A stretch of DNA of 64,000 bases from Sinomonas sp. ASV322 (GTDB lineage Bacteria; Actinomycetota; Actinomycetes; Actinomycetales; Micrococcaceae): the NCBI RefSeq assembly GCF_030908245.1, contig NZ_JAVFJJ010000009.1:62001-126000 (forward strand), in the 5' to 3' direction. A program made the translations under genes and the position numbers. The notes beneath the pieces are model-generated. The model saw only the letters and a program-made list of their open reading frames with translations. It did no database searches and was not told where the DNA came from. Of the stretch, positions 43,580-51,601 are shown piece by piece. The stretch's first letter is position 1. Each line of letters begins with the position of its first letter.

Positions 43580-45680
43580 GGAGCAGCTCCAGGACCGCGT
43601 CGCCGTAGCGCTCGAGCTTGGCCTTGCCGACGCCAGCGACCTTGGCGAGATCCGCGAGGCTCTCGGGCTTCGCTTCCGCGATCGCCGTGAGGGTCGCGTC
43701 CGTGAAGACGACGAAGGCCGGGACGTCCGCCTCCCTCGCCCGCTCGAGCCGCCAGGCACGAAGGGATTCGAACGTCGACTCGTCGTAGGTCGGCGGGCAG
43801 TTGGCGCATCGGCCGAGCTTCCGCTCGGCTCCGGTGTCAAGCACCGTCCCGCACACGCGGCACGTCGCGGGACCCTGGTATTCGCGACGGCGCCGCGTTG
43901 ATGCGCCGCCCCCGGGCGCCGTCGTCGTCCGCATTGTCCCCGGACGCAGGCCGTCAAGGAACCGCGACGGGCGCCGGTGCGCGCGGCCTCCCGGCGTCCG
44001 CGAGAGCGACCATGAGAGGTGCAGGAAATGCCGCGCGCGCGTGATGCCGACGTAGAGGAGGCGACGCTCTTCGTCGACGGTCGCCGGGGTGTCCGCGAAC
44101 GAAATCGGCACGAGCCCTTCACTGAGGCCGACGAGGAACACGGCGTCCCATTCGAGGCCCTTCGCCGCGTGGAGCGACGCGAGGGTCACGCCCTGGACGG
44201 CGGGGGCGTGCTGCGCCGTCGACCGCTCGTGGAGCTCGAGCACGAACTCGGGCATCCCGAAGTCATCGCCGCGGCTCCCCGAGAGCTCGTCGGCGAGGGA
44301 GACGAGGGCGGAGAGCGATTCCCAGCGTTCGCGTGTCGCACCGCTCCCGCTCGGGGCCGCATCCGAATAGCCGAGCGAGGAGAGGACATCCCGCACCGAC
44401 TGGCCGAGCGGCACGCCCGCGGGCTGGGCGCGCGCCGCCGACCGCAACGTCAGGAGCGCGTCACGGACCTCGCGGCGGTTGAAGAAGCGTTCGCCGCCCC
44501 GGAGCTGGTACCCGATGCCGGCAGCGGAAAGTGCTTGTTCGAACGCCTCCGATTGCCCGTTCGTGCGGAACAGGACCGCGACGTCCTTCGGCTCCGTGCC
44601 CGAGGCGATGAGCTCCGCGATCCGGCGGGCGACCGTCGTGGCCTCCGCCTCGTCGTCGCCGCATTCGACGAACTCCGGTTCGGGTCCGCCGGGGCGCTGC
44701 GCGACAAGGCTGAGCGGTTCGGCCCACAGTCGGTCGGCGGCCGGCCCCGCGCTCCGCCGGGCCGCGAGCAGCCGGTTGGCGAGCGCGACGACCTCGGGCG
44801 TCGAGCGGTAGTCCCGCACGAGCTTCACGACCGTCGCGGCCGGGTGGTGCTTGGCGAAGTCCAGGAGATGCGCCGACGTCGCCCCCGTGAAGGAGTAGAT
44901 CGTCTGGCTCGCGTCGCCCACGACGCACAGCTCCTCGCGGCCGCCAAGCCAGAGCGCGAGAAGCCGCTGCTGGAGCGGCGAGACGTCCTGGTACTCGTCC
45001 ACGACGAAATGCCGATACTGCTCCCGCACGTCGGCAGCGACCTTTGGGTCTTCTTGGAGGATGCCGACCGTGATGAGCAGGACGTCCTCGAAGTCGATGA
45101 GGTTCCGATCGATCTTGACGTCCTCGTAGGCCTGGAACAGGCGCACGACCGTCGCGGGCTGAAGGCCTCCGGGCTCGCCGCGACCCGTTGCGCCCTCGAG
45201 ATAGGTCGAGGGCGTGAGCATCGAGACCTTGGCCCATTCGAGCTCCGACGCGAGATCACGGATGGCGGCGCGGTCAACGGTGATGCGCAGTCGCCGGGCC
45301 GCCTCGGCGATGGCCTGGGCCTTGTGCTCGAGGAGGCCGGGAAGCTGTCCCCCGACCGCTTGGGGCCAGAAGTACTGGAGCTGCCGGAGCGCCGCGGCGT
45401 GGAACGTGCGCGCCTGGACGCCGCCCGCCCCGAGATCGCGGAGGCGGCTGCGCATCTCGGCCGCCGCGCGAGACGTGAAGGTCACGGCGAGGAGCCGCTG
45501 GGGCTGGTACACGCCCGTGTGGACCCCATAGGCGATGCGGTGCGTGATGGCCCGGGTCTTGCCCGTTCCGGCGCCGGCGAGGACGCACAGCGGGCCCTGC
45601 AGCGTCGTCGCGACGGCGCGCTGCTCGTCGTCGAGCCCGCCGAGGAGCCGGTCTTCGAGCGAAAGGGTGTCCCCGGTCAT
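43569..45680 (-). CDS. uvrD2: UvrD2-type SF1 DNA helicase with HRDC domain
   Basis: A 703-residue SF1A helicase. Walker A VLAGAGTGKTRAITHRIAYG, motif Ia VTFTSRAAAEMRSRL, motif II VVDEYQDVSPLQQRLL, motif III GDASQTIYSFTGA, motif IV RDYRSTPEVV, motif V LASLHAAKGLEWDAVFL and motif VI LLYVGITRAR are all intact. A tetracysteine zinc element (CRVCGTVLDTG...GRCANC) links to a C-terminal HRDC domain (about 625-700), the UvrD2 architecture known from mycobacteria. ATG 45680 overlaps the nudC stop by 4 nt. A longer reading upstream is shadow. Confidence 0.93.
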   Translation of the reverse strand: MTGDTLSLEDRLLGGLDDEQRAVATTLQGPLCVLAGAGTGKTRAITHRIAYGVHTGVYQPQRLLAVTFTSRAAAEMRSRLRDLGAGGVQARTFHAAALRQLQYFWPQAVGGQLPGLLEHKAQAIAEAARRLRITVDRAAIRDLASELEWAKVSMLTPSTYLEGATGRGEPGGLQPATVVRLFQAYEDVKIDRNLIDFEDVLLITVGILQEDPKVAADVREQYRHFVVDEYQDVSPLQQRLLALWLGGREELCVVGDASQTIYSFTGATSAHLLDFAKHHPAATVVKLVRDYRSTPEVVALANRLLAARRSAGPAADRLWAEPLSLVAQRPGGPEPEFVECGDDEAEATTVARRIAELIASGTEPKDVAVLFRTNGQSEAFEQALSAAGIGYQLRGGERFFNRREVRDALLTLRSAARAQPAGVPLGQSVRDVLSSLGYSDAAPSGSGATRERWESLSALVSLADELSGSRGDDFGMPEFVLELHERSTAQHAPAVQGVTLASLHAAKGLEWDAVFLVGLSEGLVPISFADTPATVDEERRLLYVGITRARHFLHLSWSLSRTPGGRAHRRPSRFLDGLRPGTMRTTTAPGGGASTRRRREYQGPATCRVCGTVLDTGAERKLGRCANCPPTYDESTFESLRAWRLERAREADVPAFVVFTDATLTAIAEAKPESLADLAKVAGVGKAKLERYGDAVLELLRGA

Positions 45681-46780
45681 GCGCGCACCGAGTCCCCGGC
45701 CGGCTCCACGATGGGCCCGCCGTTCCAGTGCTCGATGAGGGCACGCGAAATCGAAGCCTGGCTCGGGAGGCTGATCTCGCCCGAGGAGACGGCGGCCGCG
45801 AGTTCTGCCCGGTCGAACCAGCGCGCGTCCAGGACTTCCTCGCCATCCGGCCGCGCCTCGGCGTCCTCGGTGCGCGCCGTGAACCCGAGCATGAGAGACG
45901 CGGGGAACGGCCACGGCTGGGAGCCGAGGTACTGGCACTCGGTCACGCGCACGCCGACCTCCTCGGCGATCTCGCGGATGACTGCCTGTTCGAGGGACTC
46001 CCCCGGTTCGACGAAGCCCGCGAGGGTCGAGTACATCGTTGGACGCATCCGCGCGCCGTGGCCGAGAAGCACGCGGCCGTCGGGGCCGACGACCGTGACG
46101 ATGATCGCCGGATCGGTCCGAGGGAAGTGCTCGGAGCCGTCCCGCGGGCACCGGCGGACCCAGCCGCCCATCACGACATCGGTCGGTGTCCCGCAGCGCG
46201 GGCACAGGGGGTGTGATTCGTGCCAGTTCGCAATCGCGTTCGCTTCGAGGACGATGCCCGCTTCGAACGGGTGCATCGCGCCACCGACCTCGCGGAAGCC
46301 GGACCAATGCGTTCCGTCGGGCAGAAGCTCAGCGCCGGGGTCCGCAGGCTCCGACATCACGCCCGCGATGGGCTCTACCGGCTCAGGCAGCACGACGAGC
46401 ACGACGTCGGCGCCCGCGGAGCGTTCGAAGCCCGACTCGTGGGGGACGCGGCCGAGGTAGACGACGAGGCCTGCGAGCCATGCGTCCGGGAGACCCTTCA
46501 CGGGGAGCAGGACGAGCCGATCGCCGTGCATCGCCGCACGCCGCTGGGCCATCAGGACCGCGACCGTCCGCTCGCCGCGGAGCACCCCGGGAAGGAACGA
46601 CTCGTCGGCGCGCGCCTCGCTGCGACGGTCGAGGGCCGCTGGCAGCACTGGCAAAAGGGTGGGCGCGAGGGCGCCTGCCACCGGATGGGTGCCGTTGCCG
46701 GCCGCGTAGCCCACGGTCGCGATGCCCTGGGCGGCAGCGTCGTGGGAGGCGGCTGGAAGAGAGTCGGGGGCTGACGTCAT
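45677..46780 (-). CDS. nudC: NAD+ diphosphatase / RNA decapping NudC (Nudix)
   Basis: A 367-residue Nudix hydrolase that cleaves NADH and can remove NAD caps from RNA. The N-terminal NudC domain is followed by a zinc ribbon (CPRCGTPTDVVMGG...RRCPRDGSEHFPR). There the fourth position reads CPRDG instead of CPxCG, so zinc ligation may be incomplete. The Nudix box is GFVEPGESLEQAVIREIAEEVGV, and the NudC-specific SQPWPFPASLMLGF (SQPWPFPxS) is intact. ATG 46780 sits 6 nt from a TACGGT -10 (leaderless). The stop overlaps uvrD2. Confidence 0.92.
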   Translation of the reverse strand: MTSAPDSLPAASHDAAAQGIATVGYAAGNGTHPVAGALAPTLLPVLPAALDRRSEARADESFLPGVLRGERTVAVLMAQRRAAMHGDRLVLLPVKGLPDAWLAGLVVYLGRVPHESGFERSAGADVVLVVLPEPVEPIAGVMSEPADPGAELLPDGTHWSGFREVGGAMHPFEAGIVLEANAIANWHESHPLCPRCGTPTDVVMGGWVRRCPRDGSEHFPRTDPAIIVTVVGPDGRVLLGHGARMRPTMYSTLAGFVEPGESLEQAVIREIAEEVGVRVTECQYLGSQPWPFPASLMLGFTARTEDAEARPDGEEVLDARWFDRAELAAAVSSGEISLPSQASISRALIEHWNGGPIVEPAGDSVRA

Positions 46781-46786
46781 AGTCCT

Positions 46787-46792
46787 ACCGTA
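46787..46792 (-). promoter_or_regulatory. -10 hexamer TACGGT for leaderless nudC
   Basis: Minus-strand TACGGT is followed by 6 nt and the nudC ATG (46780). The divergent APH-like gene has its own -10 about 100 bp away. Confidence 0.55.
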
Positions 46793-46892
46793 CTGAGCCG
46801 CACCGACAGTCGCATGCGCGCGTGAGCGATCCTGTGGACATCGCGACGGGGACACGCCGCGCAGAGCCCGTGATCCGCCCGCCCGGGCGGGC

Positions 46893-46898
46893 TACCGT
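46893..46898 (+). promoter_or_regulatory. -10 hexamer TACCGT for leaderless APH-like gene
   Basis: TACCGT is followed by 7 nt and the GTG at 46906. This supports the GTG over the upstream in-frame start at 46822. Confidence 0.5.
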
Positions 46899-46905
46899 GG
46901 ACAGG

Positions 46906-48180
46906 GTGAGACGTACCCCCATGGAGCTTGCAGCCCTCGCGACCGCCGCCGTTCCCGGGCTCTACCCCGTGGCTTTCGGTCCGTCGCCGGACGACGCGAC
47001 GGACTTCGACTCGGCTCTCCTCGAGGGCACCGACGGTCGGCGGTGGCGCGTCCGATCCCCTCGGGGCCGCGAAGCAAGCGCACGGCTCGAGACGGAGATG
47101 CTCGTGCTCCGCGCGTTCGGCCCCGGTGTTCGTGCCGAACTCCCCTTCCAGCTTCCCGCGGTGGCGGGCACCGTGCGGCACGGGAACCTCACGACCTGCG
47201 TCTACACTCACCTTGCCGGCACCGTGTGGGAGCTCGACGGGCTCGCACATGGCGGCACGCGTCTCGTGCGGGACATCGGCGGTGCTCTCGCCGCAATCCA
47301 CTCGCTCCCCCACTCGCTCGTCGACCGAGCCGACCTCCCGGCATATTCCGCGAACGAATTCCGCCAGCGCCGCCTCAACGAGCTCGATCAGGCCGCGACG
47401 ACGGGCAAGATCCCGCCCATCCTCCTGCGTCGCTGGGAGAACGCGCTCGAGGACGTCAGCATGTGGCGGTTCAGCCCGACCGTCGTCCACGGGGACCTGC
47501 ACGAGGACAACCTGCTTGTCGACGACGGACGAGTCACCGCCGTGACCGGGTGGACCGATCTGCGGGTCGGTGATCCCGCGGACGACCTCGCGTGGCTCGT
47601 CGCGTCGAACGAGCCGGAGTTCATCGATGCCGTCGTGTCCGCCTATCACGAAGCCCGGCACGAGCCCGTGGACCCTCATCTGCTCCGCCGCGCGGCCCTG
47701 GCAGCCGAGTTCGCGCTCGCCCAGTACCTCGTCAAGGCGCTCACCCTCGGCGACGCCGAGGCAGCCGCGGACGGCGAGGACATGCTCGCGCAGCTTGCCG
47801 CCGACATCGAGGCGGAGGATGCGGCGCACGCGGCGGAGGACGCCGAGCAAGCCCATGACGCGGAGCGCATGGACGACGGCGGGGCCTCGCCAGCCGTGGC
47901 CGTCCCGCCAGCCGTGGCGGCCTCGCCAGCCGTGGCCGTCCCGCCAGCCGTGGCGGGCTCGCCAGCCGTGGCCGTCCCGCCAGCTGTGACAGTCACACCG
48001 ATCGACGACAGCGAGACGTCCGAGCCTGAAGCGCACGACGAGGGAACGGACGAGGACGACGCACGCGATTCCCTAGCCGACCTGCCGCTCCACAGCGGTA
48101 TCCCCGCGGCCCACGCGGAGCCCGCTACGGACGCGATCCCCCTCGTCGACGGGCACATCAGCCAAGGACCGACGCGATGA
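46906..48180 (+). CDS. Aminoglycoside/macrolide-phosphotransferase-like kinase
   Basis: A 424-residue protein with an APH-fold kinase domain (about 1-300). The catalytic loop is TVVHGDLHEDNLLVDDGRV and the metal-binding block TGWTDLRVGDPADDLAWLVAS (Asp in place of the DFG-type motif). It resembles the actinobacterial 'macrolide 2'-phosphotransferase-like' group, but resistance is not established and the substrate is unknown. The C-terminal 120 residues are acidic, then Ala/Val/Pro repeats encoded by an 18-bp minisatellite (47890-47997), then an acidic tail. The 3' end overlaps convergent adnB by 23 bp. Confidence 0.8.
   Translation: MRRTPMELAALATAAVPGLYPVAFGPSPDDATDFDSALLEGTDGRRWRVRSPRGREASARLETEMLVLRAFGPGVRAELPFQLPAVAGTVRHGNLTTCVYTHLAGTVWELDGLAHGGTRLVRDIGGALAAIHSLPHSLVDRADLPAYSANEFRQRRLNELDQAATTGKIPPILLRRWENALEDVSMWRFSPTVVHGDLHEDNLLVDDGRVTAVTGWTDLRVGDPADDLAWLVASNEPEFIDAVVSAYHEARHEPVDPHLLRRAALAAEFALAQYLVKALTLGDAEAAADGEDMLAQLAADIEAEDAAHAAEDAEQAHDAERMDDGGASPAVAVPPAVAASPAVAVPPAVAGSPAVAVPPAVTVTPIDDSETSEPEAHDEGTDEDDARDSLADLPLHSGIPAAHAEPATDAIPLVDGHISQGPTR
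47890..47997. repeat. Coding 18-bp minisatellite (five units plus one degenerate)
   Basis: Units begin CCAGCCGTGGC at 47890, 47908, 47926, 47944 and 47962, with a degenerate sixth at 47980. Odd-numbered units are identical (CCAGCCGTGGCCGTCCCG), and even-numbered units differ in their last bases. The frame is kept and encodes PAVAVP/PAVAAS/PAVAGS six-residue repeats in the APH-like protein. Confidence 0.9.
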
Positions 48181-51100
48181 GCTCCTCGAGCTCGGCCTCG
48201 CCCGCGAGGCGGTCTGGGCGAACGATCCTCCCGTCCGCGAGATAGAAGAACGCGGCCGTCACGCGATCTAGCGGGACGTCGTGAAGGCGCGACCACGCAA
48301 GCCGGTACACCGCGAGCTGCACGGCGCGCGCCTCGGCGTCTCGGCCGCTCGGGGCGCGGCCGGTCTTCCAATCCACGAGGTCCCACGTTCCGTCGGCGTC
48401 GCGGAACACCGCATCGATCCGACCACGGACGACGACGGGTCCCACCCGGGTCTCGATCGGCACCTCGACGAAGGCCGGGCTGCGATGCGCCCACTCCGAG
48501 GACTTGAACACGTCCACGAACGACTGAAGGTCATAAGCCTCATCGACGAAATCGTCGGCATGGTCGAGGCCCTCGAGGTCGAGCATCGCGCTCTGGGCGA
48601 AATACTCCTCGACCCACGCGTGGAACGCCGTCCCGCGTCGCGCCGACATGCCCGGACGCCGGGGCACCGGGCGCCGCAGCTGACGGACGACCGCCTGGGC
48701 GTCCTGTCCCAGGGCGACGACGGCCGAGGCCGAAATGTGCTCCGGCAGGCGAACTCCCATGCCGTCGTCGGCACGGCCGTGCTCTGTGAGGAGGAGCTCG
48801 GCCTCTCGAACCCATCCGAGCGCCCTCGGCGAGTGCCGCGCCGTCGCCCGCAATCCTGCCGCGCCCGGCACGCCGACCCCCTCTGGAAGATCGCTCGTGC
48901 CGGGCTCTGAGAGCTGCGCTCTGACGGCGCCCGCCGCGTGCTCAAGTGGAGCCCTCCGGCCCGGCGCGAGGCTCAGGCGGTGCCCCGACGCCGCGTCGAG
49001 CGGTCCCTCGAGCGGATCGTAGGGCCAGGCAGCGGAGTCAGGCTCGGCGTGGAGCGGATTGTCCTCGGGAAGCTCGGCATCATCGACCCACTCGATGACC
49101 GTGAAGCCGCGCTCGGCCGCCGCGTCCCGGAGCTCGACAAGGAAGGGGGAGGGCTGCATGGGCTTGGCCCGCGTAGCTGACCAGGCGCTGCACGTAGCGA
49201 GCAGGAGGTCCTTGGCCCGTGTGAAGGCGACGTAGGCGAGCCGCCGCTCTTCGCGCTCGGCGTGCTCGGTCGCGTCCTCGGCGAAGGCCTTCTCGGCGTC
49301 GACCCAGCCCTTCTGGTCGGGCTGCTCCGTATCCCATTCCGGCAGTTCCCGCACGTCGCCCCGCAGAGGCCATGGGAGCGCCGCTGGTCCGCTCGTCCAT
49401 CGGTCATTCCCCCCGCTCGGGAAGGCGCCAAGGTTGAGTCCGGCGACGACGACGGCGTCCCATTCGAGTCCCTTCGACGCGTGCACGGTGAGGAGCTGGA
49501 CGGCACCCGGCGTCGGCTCGTGGGGGGCGATGTCTAGCCCCGATTCCTCCTCGGCGGCGGCGTCGAGCCACGAGAGGAACGCAAGCAGCTCGGACGACGT
49601 GGACTGGGCGAGGAACGACGCCGCCGCTTCCTGGAACGCGTCGAGGTTGCGCCGAGCGTGATGCACGGACGCTCCCGGGCGGGCCGCGAGCTCGATGTCG
49701 AGGAGCAGCGAACGCTCGACGTGCGCGATGAGCGTTCCGAGATCGTCCGAACTCAGGGTCCGGAGCGTTCGGAGCTCGTCGCGGAGGCGCACGAGACGCG
49801 CAGAGGCCCCATCGCTCACGGTACGGCCGGCGCCGGATACCCACCCCGGCCGAGGAAGCCGGTCGATCGCCTCGACGAGGCTCGCGACATCCGCGAGATC
49901 TCCTTCGACGAGCGTTTCGTCCGCCGCGCCTGGAGCGTCGAGGTCCTGCTCAGCGGGCCGGGCGGCCTGGGCTCTGCGCGCGGCGAGGTGCCGCGACCAA
50001 TCCGCGAGCGCCATGAGGTCCGCTGGGCCGATGCGCCAGCGTGCCCCTGCCATGAGCCGCATGAGCGCGTCCGACCGCCCCGGATCCGCGATGACGCGCA
50101 GCGTGCTCACGACGTCGATGATCTCCGGCGTGTCGAGGAGCCCGCCGAGTCCCACCACCTCGTAAGGGATTGCCCGCCGCTCGAACTCGCGCCGGATCGG
50201 CTCGAACTGCGCGCGCTTGCGGCACAAGACTGCAAGCGTGGGAAGGCCAGGCCTTCGGTCGCGGACGAAGGCCTCCAGCTCGATCGCGACCGCGGCGGCC
50301 TCGCGGGACTCATCCGCGAAGCGTCCGACGAGCACGCGTCCGTCGGTCGCGAAGGGACTGGCCTCGAGCGTCCGGACCTCGACCGTCCGCGAGTCCCGCG
50401 CATACGACGCCGGGCGGCCGAGTGGATGCGAGACCGTGTTGGCGGTCGCGAGGACGGTGACGCTGTTGCGCCACGCGGTCGTCAGATGGCTCACTGCCGC
50501 GCGCGACCTCGTCCCATCGGAGCGGATCTCGGGGAACGTCTCGGGGAACGTCGAAAGCTGGCCGGCCGATGCCCCGCGGAAGCCATAGATCGATTGGTTG
50601 GGGTCACCGACCGCCATGACGGGATGTCCGTCGCCGAAGAGCTTCGAGAAGAGCACGGTCTGGGCAAAGGACGTGTCCTGGAACTCATCGAGGAGGACTG
50701 TTCGGTATTGCGATCGCACGAGCTGCCCGGCTTCCGGGACGTCGCGCGCGATCCGCGCCGCGAGCGCGACGAGATCGCCGTAATCGAGAGCGCCGCGCCG
50801 GGCTTTGGCCTCCGCGAAACGGGCGACGAGGCCAGCCACCGCAGCCCGAGAGCGAAGGGTTGCCGAAAGCTTCGCAGCCGCGGCCGAAGGACCCCGGCCC
50901 CGTTCGGCCACAAGGGGAAGCTCAGTGAATCGCCCGAATTCGCCGAGAAGCCATTCTTCGACGTTGCCCGGGTCTTGGAGGTGCTCCGTGCATTCGGCGG
51001 CCAGCGTCATGACAGCGCCCACGAGCGTGCTCTTGGCAGGGAAGCCCTCCCAAATGTCGCCGTCGTATGCTTCGACGACCGTGGCCGCAAGCTGCCAGGA

Positions 51101-51601
51101 CTGTGCCGCGCCGAGCAGCACGGCGTCTCGCTCGATGCCGATCCTCAGACCGTGATCCTGGACCACCGTATTCGCGAACGAATGGTAGGTCGAAACGCTC
51201 GGATCCAGCGCCTCGGGGTCGATCGCCTCGGGGGCCACGTCGATGCCGCGTTTCCTTGCCGCGCGGGCGAGTTTGGCGAGCTGCGAGCGGATGCGGGCCG
51301 AGAGCTCCCCCGCGGCCTTGCGGGTAAACGTCACGCCGAGGATCTCGTCGGGGCGAACCCATCCGTTGGCCACGAGCCACACGACCCGATCGGCCATGGT
51401 GGCCGTCTTCCCGGACCCCGCGCCCGCCACCACGAGCCTCGGCGCGAGCGGGGAGGAGATGATCTCCGATTGCTGGGCCGTTGGCTGATGCTGCCCGAGG
51501 AGCTCCGCGAGTTCTTCGGGGGTGAATCTCGGTTCAGGTAACTCGGCCTGGACTGACGGGTCCTTGCCGCGCTGCTCTCGGGACTCACCAGCCGAGGTCA
51601 T
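48158..51601 (-). CDS. adnB: AdnB-type helicase-nuclease subunit
   Basis: A 1147-residue SF1A helicase with C-terminal nuclease. Motor: Walker A VVAGAGSGKTATMADR, VTFTRKAAGELSARI, motif II VLLDEFQDTSFAQ, GDPNQSIYGFRGA, LLTVHASKGLEWDAVVVAG and LAYVAFTRAK. The PD-(D/E)xK domain (about 990-1110) has GRIDAVFRDADGTWDLVDWKTGRAP, preceded by GTAFHAWVEEYF. It matches the lead motor/nuclease of the AdnAB end-resecting machine for double-strand breaks. ATG 51601 overlaps the adnA stop by 4 nt. Confidence 0.92.
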   Translation of the reverse strand: MTSAGESREQRGKDPSVQAELPEPRFTPEELAELLGQHQPTAQQSEIISSPLAPRLVVAGAGSGKTATMADRVVWLVANGWVRPDEILGVTFTRKAAGELSARIRSQLAKLARAARKRGIDVAPEAIDPEALDPSVSTYHSFANTVVQDHGLRIGIERDAVLLGAAQSWQLAATVVEAYDGDIWEGFPAKSTLVGAVMTLAAECTEHLQDPGNVEEWLLGEFGRFTELPLVAERGRGPSAAAAKLSATLRSRAAVAGLVARFAEAKARRGALDYGDLVALAARIARDVPEAGQLVRSQYRTVLLDEFQDTSFAQTVLFSKLFGDGHPVMAVGDPNQSIYGFRGASAGQLSTFPETFPEIRSDGTRSRAAVSHLTTAWRNSVTVLATANTVSHPLGRPASYARDSRTVEVRTLEASPFATDGRVLVGRFADESREAAAVAIELEAFVRDRRPGLPTLAVLCRKRAQFEPIRREFERRAIPYEVVGLGGLLDTPEIIDVVSTLRVIADPGRSDALMRLMAGARWRIGPADLMALADWSRHLAARRAQAARPAEQDLDAPGAADETLVEGDLADVASLVEAIDRLPRPGWVSGAGRTVSDGASARLVRLRDELRTLRTLSSDDLGTLIAHVERSLLLDIELAARPGASVHHARRNLDAFQEAAASFLAQSTSSELLAFLSWLDAAAEEESGLDIAPHEPTPGAVQLLTVHASKGLEWDAVVVAGLNLGAFPSGGNDRWTSGPAALPWPLRGDVRELPEWDTEQPDQKGWVDAEKAFAEDATEHAEREERRLAYVAFTRAKDLLLATCSAWSATRAKPMQPSPFLVELRDAAAERGFTVIEWVDDAELPEDNPLHAEPDSAAWPYDPLEGPLDAASGHRLSLAPGRRAPLEHAAGAVRAQLSEPGTSDLPEGVGVPGAAGLRATARHSPRALGWVREAELLLTEHGRADDGMGVRLPEHISASAVVALGQDAQAVVRQLRRPVPRRPGMSARRGTAFHAWVEEYFAQSAMLDLEGLDHADDFVDEAYDLQSFVDVFKSSEWAHRSPAFVEVPIETRVGPVVVRGRIDAVFRDADGTWDLVDWKTGRAPSGRDAEARAVQLAVYRLAWSRLHDVPLDRVTAAFFYLADGRIVRPDRLAGEAELEELIASVLG

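Noticed and set aside
47890-47997. CRISPR-like array
   Set aside because: Repeats are contiguous 18-bp units without spacers and lie in frame in a coding gene.
46906-48180. Antibiotic-resistance kinase
   Set aside because: Only the generic APH fold is visible; many actinobacterial members have no known resistance role.
49658-51541. 627-codon plus-strand frame inside adnB
   Set aside because: Antisense shadow of the helicase gene, with no motif and an Arg/Glu-rich product.
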